Shown here: one piece after another, positions 14,532-25,184 of the stretch
Numbering within the stretch: position 1 is the stretch's first letter
How the letters are laid out: every line of letters begins with the position of its first letter
Source: Cruorifilaria tuberocauda
Lineage: Eukaryota; Nematoda; Chromadorea; Rhabditida; Onchocercidae
Direction: 5' to 3'
NCBI GenBank assembly: GCA_013365365.1
Contig: JABVXU010000211.1
Coordinates: forward strand, 1 to 64,000
Length of the DNA stretch: 64,000 nt
Translations under genes and position numbers: made by a program
Notes under the pieces: generated by a model
The model's database searches: none
What the model saw: only the letters and a program-made list of their open reading frames with translations
What the model was told of the DNA's origin: nothing

Positions 14532-16125
14532 ATGATAAGGTTGCTTGTTAGCTTGCTTACGCTACTATTTATACCATCAAATTTTGCATCATTTAACTTA
14601 CTTCATAAGGTTGGTCAGTAATTTATTGTTTAATCAAATTTTAATTTTTCATCAAACTTCAATTTCTAATATTGATTTGATAAATTAAAGTAAAATTTAT
14701 GATTTATAAAGAATAATTATTTGAAGTTCAAGAGTTTATTAATTTTATTTCATGATATACGGATAAGAGTCAAGTATAAGTTTAACTTTAATTTTTAATT
14801 TTAAAAGAATTTAGAAGAATCAAAATAATCTAATAAATAAAAATACTACTAAATGTTACTTATTAAATATCAAATCCTTAAAGGAATACTAAAATGAAAT
14901 TTCAGTAATTGAAATTTTTAAATGCGCAAAAAAGAAAATCCAAATTTGGTGAGATTTTTCGAATGGTAATTTCGAACTTCTCGAATACTTTATATCTTTA
15001 CAGCCACACAATGTGCCATGTTCACAATTAATCGTATTTGGTGATGATTTTACGGATGATGGCGTCGAATTCACTGATCATTCGCATGGTTTTGCAAGGA
15101 ATTCAAACGGTCCGGTATGGCCGGAATATTTAAACAGAATGCTTCAATGTAATGAGGTAAAATTTTAGATGATCGAAGTAATAATAATCATCGGGAGCTT
15201 CTTTCTAATTTAATAACAAATTTTTAATTATTTATAAATTTTTAAAATGAATTAATACGAAAGATTAGAGAATAATTATGAAGAAAAAATTACTCCATCT
15301 TATCTTCTTGTTGGAAGAAAACTTTTTTTGAGAGTGCATGAGTTGTTTTCCAATTTCAGTACATCAATTATGCATATAGTGGAGCAAGAAGTGATTATAG
15401 CAATATGTTTTTCTCAGATTGGTCGGGAATATTATGGCAAGTTGAATATCATTTCATGAGTCGTCGTCGTACTAACCCAAAAGGTAAAATTAAACAATTA
15501 AATTTTGATTTCTTAAAATTTAATATATCAAATTATGAGAATGATTAAAGGTTCCTCCGAGGCTCTAACTCTGATTTAGCTATGATATCATATTTGTTTT
15601 TATCCTCTCATAAGCTATTTTATTATTTTATTCTGCGTCGCTATTAGTTGAAAGATTTGTACAGTAAATTTAAATGAAAATTATCTGTTATTCTATTTCA
15701 GATTCCTTAATCATTTTACAAGTTGGTGGATTACTAGAGTTAATTTTACAGCAAAAAGATAACGACGGATCAACCAGTATCGATAATCTTATCATTAATC
15801 TTAATGAGAATATAGCACATGCTGTATTAGGTTTAATTAATAGAATGGATAATAATGGTTTGTTTCTAAATTGATTAAAAGATAATTTTAATTATGTTTA
15901 AAATGGTAGTTTATGTAATCATAGGGAAGAAGAATGGATAGTTACAGGTAGCAGAAAAATTTATAATTACAAATCCTCAAGCATTATTAAGCCTTCTATT
16001 TCATAATTCAGATTGGAAGAAGCAAAAATGATCTCTCCTCCTTTTTCAGTAAACTGTAATTAGCTTAACAGTAACCCGATAATGGCTGAAATCTCATCGC
16101 AATCATTGCAAAATTCTCAAATAAA

Positions 16126-16157
<32 letters not shown>

Positions 16158-16336
16158 AAAGGAATGCCTTATTTTTTTTTTACCTTTTAAATTGTGAATC
16201 TTACAGGTAATATAGTGATTATGAATTTGGTTGATCCATATGAAGCACCAGGTTATGCAATGTTTACCTCAAATGGAAACAACAATTTTGACGTATCTTC
16301 AATGGTTTCGTATATCAATTCGGTATGTTTAAATGA

Positions 16337-16367
<31 letters not shown>

Positions 16368-16977
16368 GAAAGAGAAGGAGAGAAAAGAAAGGAATGCTTT
16401 ATTGAGTATTAACAATAAACACTTCATATTCTGACATTTTATTAGCCTGTTTTATCAAACAAGTTTATGCAATATAGGGTGAGATTTTCATATTAATTTA
16501 ACCTGAACTTCGCCATAAAGTGAAAACCCAAATAATCGACTTCTTATTTCAGAAACTTTGGAGGTTAATAATGACTGAAGGGCATAGAAATCGACAAGTT
16601 CGCCTGTTTGATTTGAATGCAGCGATTGTTGATTCCATACAAGGATTGAATACACATGAACCATTCACGTACCAACAAAGTAATATGACGTATGTACAGA
16701 GACTTTCAATCCATCTTTTTTTTGACCAATTTACATTTCAGGTTTATTCTTGGAAATTTCACATCAGTAATTAATTATAAGCAAGGGAATTAATTGTGGA
16801 GTATTTCATCCTTTTTAATAAGTTTTTTAAGTGTCATTTAACAATATAAATGGGATTTCAAGTAATTTCAGGTCACTCAAAATATTTGATTACGCCTATC
16901 ACAATCAGTGGTATCCATCAACATTGGTACATTATAAAATTGCCCAGAAATTAGTCAAATTTTTGGAAGATTTATGA
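14532..16977 (+). CDS. Secreted GDSL-fold protein with degenerate catalytic residues (pseudo-esterase)
   Basis: Seven exons (14532-14609, 15004-15156, 15360-15483, 15702-15857, 16207-16322, 16553-16689, 16872-16977) join in phase to 870 nt, 289 residues. Residues 1-19 are a signal peptide (MIRLLVSLLTLLFIPSNFA), so the product should enter the secretory pathway. The fold is the GDSL/SGNH lipase-acylhydrolase family: block I FGDDFTDDG, then NGPVWPEYL, block II NYAYSGA, block III LQVGG, then VRLFDLNA and WYPSTLVHYKIA. Each catalytic position is altered. The nucleophile Ser of GDS is Asp41, GGND of block III reads GGLL (128-130), and the D-x-x-H of block V reads N266-Q-W-Y269. Hydrolase activity is therefore not expected; a binding or carrier role is inference. 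An AATAAA lies at 17115-17120. Length is normal for the family and there are no frameshifts or stops. Confidence 0.88.
16126..16150. repeat. (GA)n microsatellite in GDSL intron 4
   Basis: Run of AG dinucleotides inside the fourth intron of the GDSL-fold gene, about 55 bases before the next exon. Simple repeat. Confidence 0.9.
16336..16363. repeat. (GA)n microsatellite in GDSL intron 5
   Basis: Second AG dinucleotide run, starting 13 bases after the donor of exon 5. Two such tracts flank one 116-nt exon; the open frame 16194-16412 runs into it and so is not the true exon end. Confidence 0.9.
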
Positions 16978-17469
16978 GGTGAAGGATGATGCTAAAGCGG
17001 TTGGATGTTTTATATAATGTCCGAATTAAGTTTTCAAATCATAATAGATAGAAATTATAACAGAATGAAGACTCGAATGTTGGATTCGGATTAATTTCAT
17101 ATGAGAATCTGATAAATAAATGAGAAGATTGCTGCATTGGCTTAGAAAATTCTATTAAGATTAATTTGATTGTAAATCATTTTATTGTTGGATCAGAAAA
17201 TTTCAATCAGCCTGAGTGTTTTGTAATTTTTCATTTCTTAAATATAAAACGGAGTTTATTTCATATTTGAAATAAAATTTTCCTCCTCACAGTTTTTGAA
17301 GGCATTTTTAAATATCAGGAAAATCGCTTAGAAACAAACAATGGTTGATATATGTCAACTTGATTCAAACATCCATGAATGAAACGGAAAAAAAACGAAT
17401 TATTTGATAATTTCCGATATTTTCACTTCATGTTTACAGATTATGTACAATAAAGAATATAAAATTGAT

Positions 17470-17924
17470 TCAGTCTTTCTTCTTCTGTCGCACATTGCCT
17501 TTCTGCCTCTCACGTCGTTTTTCTTTCTAAAATTATTTGAAAATAAACAGAAAAAAAAAATCATCCATAACTGAATTTCTATTTTTTACAATTACTTGGG
17601 ATTTTTTATCGTATGACATAACTGGGATAGTCCTTGTTCGATCAAGAAACATAATTGTGATAACATTCAATGATTTGAAATCTTTTCGGTTTTTATACTT
17701 CACGATGAACTTTTCCAGGATAAGTTTTTTGATGCTTAAAAATATGGGATAAAAAAGCTTACTTTGATTGCTTTACGAAGTTTCCACGAAAGGACAACAG
17801 TAAGCAGTAGAAATGGCGTGATGCATAACAAGAGAGTTACAAAAAATGAACCAGGATCTTCGGTTGCCCATAATGCTAGTGATATAAACCGTTTCGACAA
17901 ATGATCTCTCAGATCATCAAACAT
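17470..17924 (-). CDS. SMIM15 homologue, small integral membrane protein
   Basis: Two exons, 17763-17924 and 17470-17526, give 72 residues; human SMIM15 has 74. The start MFDDLRDHLSKR, then WATEDPGSFFVTLLL, a single membrane segment of about 22 residues (33-54 region) and VLSWKLRKAIK match SMIM15 (MFD..., AAKDPYGFLTTVIL, VLSWKLAKMIE). The second exon supplies a highly basic tail of K/R/Q residues, as in SMIM15. Function of the family is not established. The ATG directly follows a TAG acceptor (17925-17927), so it is probably trans-spliced. It is the last of four minus-strand genes (MSP, MARCH A, MARCH B, SMIM15) spaced about 1.0-1.2 kb apart. Confidence 0.85.
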
Positions 17925-19076
17925 CTACAATGACAATATTTATTTCAATATTTGTAACAACTATAATAACTTAACATTTAAAGATATAAATTGTTAATAA
18001 AGTTGTATGAATCGGGATTTTTCAGTAATCATTCTGAAACAATTTCCATAACAAAACAATTTGATCCGATTCATTATCCTCTTTTTTATGATCAAAGAAC
18101 AATTGTATCAAAATCATCGTATTAGGAAAAAACTTCCTATTTATTAGGATCATCAGATCAGAAGAGATATGCAGAGACCGAAATATGCCAGATTGCTCAA
18201 ACCAATTATTTGTTTCAAAGGAAAAACATTTATTGCCAAAACGATCTCCCAAAATGACCAATTTTTGTTTATTATCTACCAGCTATATAACCTGATAAGA
18301 ATTAGATGAATGATCATATTCAAAAATAATGCATATCCATTTGTATCAATATAGTTTTTTCACATTATTGAGAAGTGCATTAAATATGCAGTGTGGCGCT
18401 ACAAACTTTCTTCTGCAAATATCTTTCATGTATAAAATAGATAAACAAAAATTAAAAAATAAAAATAATAAAGCCACAAAGCAAACCACAAATATAAAGT
18501 TTATAGCAGTAAATAGTATAAATATTGAGTGACAAAAATAATTTATATACTTTGATTCATATTTATGAATTAGAAAAATATCAATATTTTTGACCATTTA
18601 AAAATGATTTGCAATATACCTCGTCAAATAGTCAACTGATGATAACATTTGGACAGGATAAAAGATAGCAATTTAATCCTCTTTCACGTCAGAATAATAA
18701 TTTCTCTAAATGCTAAAAAACAAAGGTGATTAAAATTATTATATTTGGAACTGCTCCATACAAAAAGGTCACCTACTTTTTTCAAATTAATACAACTTCA
18801 ACTTCATAAATCATGATGATGCATTCACAACGAACAAATTTCAAAGCGATGCTTACAATACTGAAAACGAAAAGTGCTATCAGTTAAAAGTGTGTTCTGA
18901 GGTTTTTCACTACCTGTCATCAATTTATCCTTCTGAATGCATTAAAATTTCAAAATATTTTTTATCTCTATCCAATAAGGAAACATACATATATATAAAA
19001 AGTTTACTTTCAGCATATTTCAGAAATTTCGTTCGACAATCTTCAGTTAAAAAAGGATCAGTAAATTCAACCCCAA

Positions 19077-19959
19077 TCAAACAGCATCAATTATGACAAC
19101 GCTGAAAAAGGAAGATGCAACAGTTGACAAAGCTCGTACATAAAACCCAAATCGATGAAAAATGTATGAAGTTCGAATAATTCCACCTATTACTGAGGTT
19201 GGCCTATTTATGGTATGAACAAATTTCATTCGATATAGAATAAAAGCATCGAATAGCAATTCCAATACATCAACAAATGATAGATGCAAATCCGGAAGAC
19301 ACCATTCTTTCCAAGGCTTGAGCAGCAACATTTTCCTGTACATAAATCTGCAATAAGTACCAGATAAATTCTGATAGAGAAAAAAATGCCTGCTGAGTTG
19401 GATCCGGAAATTAGGCATAAGATCTGTATTACAGTGTTGTTCCTAATGACTACTGGAAGTATAAGTAGTAAAAATCTGATAAAGTTCCGCAAGATTACTT
19501 GTCGGGTAAAAGTTATGCTTTTTTATTTTAACACGCAAAGTTCCTCAAATACTTTAATCTAAAGCAATAATTTTATTCTGATAACAATAAGATTTCTCCG
19601 ATACGGTTTAAAAATTGTTTTACTTGCATATTTGACATTGTATTCGGTTCCTTCCAGAAGCTTCTCCTAACCAAAAATTGAAGCACTGCTTATGAACCCA
19701 TAACATAGAACCGGAGCATTTACAAGGTCTTAGCCAATCAATTTCACCCGATCCTTCCACATAACAAAATCTGCAAATCTATAAAAAAGCAACATTATCT
19801 ACTGTATCAGTAAAACGTAGCCATTTTTTTACATATTCATAAAAAGTGCTATATCAGCAAAATAATCAATACTACCTTCAAATTCGTCGACGAAAATTTA
19901 TCGTCATCATTGGATTCATCGTCAAATGATTCGCATACCTCTTTGTTACCATTTTTCAT
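19077..19959 (-). CDS. MARCH-type RINGv E3 ubiquitin ligase, copy B
   Basis: Membrane-associated RING-CH ligases transfer ubiquitin to membrane proteins. Exons: 19876-19959 (acidic leader, MKNGNKEVCESF), 19624-19778 (RINGv), then a possible 24-nt micro-exon 19535-19558, and 19077-19347. With the micro-exon the product has 177 residues. The RINGv exon shows the C4HC3 ligands in order: ICRFC, CKC, HKQC and CQIC, with the family Trp in FWLGE. The last exon aligns with copy A: LKPWKEW versus LKPYKHW, then a D-LE/LG-FD-YR pattern and similar C-termini (VIIDAV versus TVLDAL). It contains hydrophobic stretches that could span a membrane. The third exon is the weak point: it was chosen because it keeps phase and gives KLKYLRNFA after the RINGv, like NIEYLAIS in copy A. 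Confidence 0.65.
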
Positions 19960-21148
19960 AATTTCGAGGCCTATAACTATTTTCTTGAAATACTTGTCAT
20001 TATGAAACTAAAACATTTACAACTAAGTGAAGATATCTAGTTATGAGTCAGCTAAATCCATAAATACCAGAAAATTCTTCCTTCCTCTGTTGCGCTCGAA
20101 TATTAAAAAAGAAACTATGTAAATAAAACACTCATTTCATCTTTCGCTAGTGATGATGCTTCATTTAAGTCTAAAAAACTGTAAATATGGAAGAATGTGT
20201 TATACGGAAAAATGACCTTGTTATATTTTCAAAATACCACATTACATTTATTGATTTATTAAAAAAGATATTGAGTAGGCATCAAGCAACATAATACATA
20301 ATACTCGTATTGATGCACCAAGCAAGTACAAAGACAGATTTTGGAATATCAAATTAAAGTGAGATATGATCATTTTCTCAATTAATAATCATTTCAGTTA
20401 CAGTAAAAACATATGGCTTATTCAAATAATATAATCTACTTCAAGTCTTTCTTCTTTGTTTTAAAGCGTTGAGTGTTCAAATTTTAATAGAAATTAGGAA
20501 TTACTGAATTGCTAAATTTTTTTAATTCAATGATCTATTTCCCATGGCAAGAGTCATCTACACGATATTAAAGGAAAACGTTGTATGACAAGATAAATTT
20601 CTGAACTTCTGAGGTCCTCAGCCTCAAACTAGATAATCACCTTGTAAAGAAAACCGGATTCATAAAAAGACACCGAAAGTATCTTCCCGCTACCGAAACA
20701 GGGAGAAAATTAAAGCAAAGTGAGAGTTACAAAACAAAGAATTTTCCTTAAATGAGAGATGTATATTCTTCCTTTCTCGAACGAATGGAAATAATACTCA
20801 GAATAAATTTCCGTAACTAAATAATTTCGAAATATAGACTTCAAGATGCAGAAGAGTAATTACTATTTAACAAACTATGACCTCTATACAGTTGACACTT
20901 GAAAGACTTTAGCTAACAGTAACGAAATTTGAAAGACGATTTAACATGAATAATGTCATCAAAAACAATTTAAAATATGTAAAATCACTAGAAATCATTT
21001 AAAATAAATAGAATGACTGGAACAATGAAGATGAGAATCATTATTTGGATTCACAGACTTATCTTAACAGAAGAAAGAATAGTCAGTTTCAAACTAGTAT
21101 CTCCTAAAAGTTACCGGAAATGTATCATCATACACCTACAAAAAGCGA

Positions 21149-22235
21149 TTACAATGCATCTAGCACCGTCGAAGAGCATACAGATGTAATAATGTCATAT
21201 ACAATGTTTGAATAAAAGTTAAGTCTAATTCTACTGAAGACCAGTAGCTTCCAAAGCAAAACGTAGCTGGCATAAAGGAAAAACGCAACTCTATTATCCA
21301 AACAACGTGGAAAATAGCGATATATGCGGTAAGTTAGAGTTATATCGAAATATATTCCCAACAGATCGGTTACCCGCAAACGAAACTGTGGCCAATGCCA
21401 ATGTTTGTAAGGCTTTAACTTCCACTGACGTCGATAAACATAACTGGAATTATTTTATTATTCATTCATTCAGTTCCGAACAAGGAAGCAAGTTCTTAAA
21501 AAAAGTCAAAAAGCAAAACATTGTGTTAGCAGAGCATCCAAAGATTTACCAACATGACTGCTCATACAATTCCAAATTAAAATGTGATGGGAATTGGAAA
21601 TTCTATATTTACAACAATATAATGTATGGGCTCTCTTTTGACACAGATATTGCTAAATACTCAATACTGAAATAAATTTAATTATCAAATAATCAAAAGA
21701 ATAAGCGTTTACTTGCATATAGCACAGCTATACTTCATATTATACGGCGCAAAGGAAAGCCATTGCTCGAAGCAACTCAGATGAACCCACTTCATCGTTC
21801 CTATACATTTACATGGTGCCAACCAATCACTAATATCATCATCTGACAAACAATATCGACAAACCTAGAACACAATCAATATAAAATAATATTTGGACAG
21901 ATCTTTAGAAAATTTTGACCATCAATTTAAACTGATTCAATTTTGAACCAATTGAATTATCATTACTGGAGAATAAACTTGATAATAATAAGAAGACAAT
22001 ACTGCCACATCATTTATATCGCAAATTTCCTATTACATACCTTAGACCGATCAGCCGTGACACTACCAAAGGAGGATGACGCGATACGTGATGAGAGTGG
22101 AAATATACCGGATAGAATTGTTATATTACTTTTTACACTCGATAAATACGATATCCCACTATTAGTGTTACTGAAGTTACTAATACTACTACTATTACTA
22201 CTCGATGGCATTGAGGCGTTTATTTCTTCTTCCAT
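21149..22235 (-). CDS. MARCH-type RINGv E3 ubiquitin ligase, copy A
   Basis: Exons 22041-22235, 21713-21864, 21613-21666 and 21149-21443 join in phase to 231 residues. The first exon is a Ser-rich leader (MEEEINASMPSSSNSSS). The second holds a complete RINGv: VCRYC, CKC, HLSC, CAIC, with the motif APCKC-IGTMKWVH seen in MARCH5-like ligases. CN-x-EYL follows the last Cys pair, as in MARCH5 (CNAEYL). The C-terminal exon is hydrophobic in part (FFLYASYVLLWKLLVF), consistent with membrane anchoring, though the four-helix layout of MARCH5 is not clear. Start is the first ATG after a TTGCAG acceptor (22251-22253). It lies upstream of a paralogous copy B on the same strand. An open frame on the opposite strand at 21307-21675 overlaps exons 3 and 4 and is a shadow. 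Confidence 0.75.
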
Positions 22236-22269
22236 TCTGTTAACCAAATTCTGCAAAAAGCTTTAAACA

Positions 22270-23200
22270 GTGCAAATCATTCAAAAGTACCAAAGTGTAA
22301 TTTACGATATGTGATTATGGACTCTTGCGCAATTTAGTCAATTTTAACCTTTACTTTTGAACCTTCTTTCATCATCATACATAAATTATTCTTATTTAGT
22401 TCTTTTCATTTGGTACTATTTCCGGTGCAAACAAAATACAACCAATACTAGAATGCGAGAAAAAGCTGGAATAGTAGCGAATTAGAAGCCGAACACACCA
22501 GGATCTCTCTTGAGAATTCACTGAAACAACGGCAAACCGTCAAATACCAAATCCATAAATATTCCAGAATTACAAGGTAAACAGCGGTAGTGCGTGTTAT
22601 TTTTCTAGGTGAGCGCCACGCAACATGTGACCTTTCGTTAATCTTTAGTCAAACTTTTCGGTACGACAAATAAACGTACTTATCATTCATCAGTTGAAAT
22701 GATGATCTGGTCAGAAAAGATAGTGCAAGTAACAATAAGTGGGGCCGGAAGTCAGAGGTCAATTTTGACCGCTGACAACTAACGTTAAACATTGCATAAA
22801 TTAATCATGTGAACTAGTCGTCAAAGGGCTCATCAAAATTATCACCGAAATCATTAAAATATAATGTTTGAATTCTAGGAGTAATTAGTCATAATTCTAG
22901 GAATAATAGTGTTGGAGATTAATATTCGTAGAGATTTATGTAGCAGTTATGTAAAAGGAACGTGATGTTATTATGGACATGACGTGGAAATTAGACAGTA
23001 TTAATCTTAATGGAAGTGTGATGCATTAAACATTAAAATATTCATCTTATCCTAGCAAGTAACAAACATATTTTCATTTTCATTTATCAAATTCAAATTT
23101 TGCTTCGAAAATATAATATTCTCGAAATGAGTCGAAGTTGTAAAAAGAAAAAGTACAATGAGGAATAATTGGAATTATTATTTTATGAGAAGAAGAATAA
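22270..23200. other. Spacer between the MSP-protein gene and MARCH copy A
   Basis: About 0.95 kb of AT-rich sequence between two minus-strand genes. It must hold the MSP gene 3' end (AATAAA on the minus strand at 23207-23212, within a few bases of the stop) and any control region or trans-splice signal for MARCH A. No other coding signal seen. Confidence 0.5.
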
Positions 23201-23216
23201 AATTATTTTATTGAAT

Positions 23217-25122
23217 TTAATTAAAAATTGCTACAAATAAGGCAATGAGGAATAACAATAGCATTATGGTCTCTAAAGGATGTCGTTGAAACCACTGAAT
23301 AAAACGGTTTAACTCTTTTAACGCTTCCTCCCGAGCATAATCCATTTTAATCGATTCCCTACAATAAGGTAAGACAGCAGGTAAGATTCGTTACAGCCTA
23401 CAATCAGGTAAAATTCGTAAATGTAAAAAGCAATAATTGCTTCATTGTCAATTTGAAAATATTTTTAAATTTTTATGAATTTCAAGGAATAAAATGGGTG
23501 CCCATTTTTTTTTTTGTATCTGTAAGAAATAATCCATGAATAGGATTTCAAACTGAGTTATTACTAGATTTATTTGAAATTCTGATTTCAATTGTTATCA
23601 TACTAAAAATAATAATAGCAGGATAATACGATAATATTCTTGGAGATATTGTCTTTGTATGAAGATTAATCCAACATAATATCTGAGAAAGGAGGGAAAA
23701 ATTGAAATTGTACTTGGTTAGACGTCATTATTAAGATGTCAAATAATTTTCAGCTTTAAATAACAATCAAATGAGTTGAAATCGAATTGAAGATTTTTCG
23801 ATATATATATTCAGATAAGTTTACTTGTATTCTGACACTATGCAATCCTCATTTTGTAATTAAAGAGATCAAAACTTACGTAGCAATACTATCTGAAGGA
23901 AGACCAAATATTTCAGAGGGTGAGACTATTTCTTTCCTTTCAAAGGTAAATTTCATTAAAGGTGTTTTTCCGTCTGTTTTTTCTCTTTCGGGATCTATTC
24001 GTGCTGTAATTTTAATTATGACAAACACTAAGCAATTAATATGTTTGAGGAAGTTACTCTGAATGAAAATAAAGATGATTATTAATAGAATAGAATAAGA
24101 GATAAACTTAAGTATAAGAGATAATTTATATTTGAAATAATCCTAGTGATAAAATTTCAATTTTATCAAGTTAATTATAGTGGAAGGAATTGAATTAAAG
24201 AGGAAATAAGTAGTGAAAATTCAAAAATATTGATTGAAAATTCCAAATTGCTCAGTTAAATTATTTAAAAGATATCTCACTTAAATCTTACTTAAAAGAT
24301 AAGTACTCTCAAGTATGTTATAGACTCTCAAGTATATTATAATATAATATATACAATTTCATTGTCTAATAACCATAGGTAGATGATTTTATTACCTATC
24401 AATTTGGTTATCACCGTTTGACTGTTATCAATTTCCTGTTCAACAAAATTTGTAATAAGTATTAATTTTGGTGCTTTAATGTCTTCCTGAATTTGCTGAT
24501 TCTTTGGTAGACGCCATGTCAGGAAACAACGTTGTTCCGCACGTGCCGGAATGCAACCACTTCCGGCTGGTGCAGCCTATAAGGACTGTTATCAATTGAT
24601 GATTAACGTTGAAATTTAATGATCAAATGAAATTGATACAAATCTAGTAATTCGTTCAGATGATTGTATTACCGTAATACTGGAAGCTGTATCGGAACAA
24701 AGTTTGAATATTAATGGTACATCAGCATCATTACATAGTTGCATTTCGGTCAGTGCTATTTCAGGTCGTTGTTTCATCGGTGTAAAGTAGATAGCTACTG
24801 CTCTACAGTTTTATACTAGTTTTAAACTCAAAGAAATTAAATGTAATTAAATTTAAATTTGTAATTTTCATAATTTCAGTTTTATCAAATTTCAGCAATA
24901 TTTTTTATAATTAATTTTATTTAAACTGCCGAATTGCTAATTCTCTTTGATACGATTGAATTAATTCAGTTAAAACAATAGATAGATATTTCAAATAGAA
25001 GAATTTTTATTTATTATATTGTAATTGGAATGGAATTATATATAAGTGAAAAGACTGTACTGTTTTGGTTTCTGTTCCTGTGATTTAATGACATAACTTG
25101 TAGTTAGAGGTTCATGCGACAT
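23217..25122 (-). CDS. Tail-anchored MSP-domain (VAP/MOSPD-like) protein
   Basis: Exons 25061-25122, 24673-24802, 24396-24576, 23880-24003 and 23217-23358 join in phase to 639 nt, 212 residues from the chosen ATG. The middle is a major sperm protein-type immunoglobulin fold. TEMQLCNDADVPLIFKL is the family L-x-N-x-S/D...FK strand, followed by AAPAGSGCIPA (family PxxGxIxP), LTWRLP and a last strand LMKFTFER. After a short charged helix (YAREEALKELNRF) the protein ends in a single hydrophobic segment of about 18 residues plus FN, which is a tail anchor. That is the VAP layout (MSP domain facing cytosol, ER anchor) but with almost no coiled coil. A role in ER contact sites is inference. The exon is open upstream to its acceptor (25181-25183), so the N-terminus may be longer. 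Confidence 0.75.
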
Positions 25123-25184
25123 TTGTGTATCATCCAAATTTAAATCATCGCTTGTTAAGCTTTTTGCTGTGCTACTGAAGCTGT

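Noticed and set aside
18022..18261. 79-codon minus-strand ORF (MVILGDRFGNKCF) between MARCH B and SMIM15.
   Set aside because: No homology, no clear splice or leader acceptor at its start, and no matching piece between the MARCH copies.
19226..19492. Hydrophobic minus-strand ORF (NFIRFLLLILPVV) as an extra membrane exon of MARCH copy B.
   Set aside because: No donor gives the phase required by the following exon that aligns with copy A; kept only as an alternative.
21307..21675. 122-codon plus-strand ORF opposite MARCH copy A.
   Set aside because: It overlaps two minus-strand exons that join in phase and match copy B; the plus frame has no homology or splice support.
23217..23345. A 42-codon ORF (MDYAREEALKELN... 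with a membrane segment) that looks like a stand-alone micropeptide with an upstream acceptor and poly(A) signal.
   Set aside because: Its frame is open to the acceptor and joins in phase to the MSP-domain exon 23880-24003, giving an MSP protein with a tail anchor, a known layout. It is the last exon, not a separate gene.
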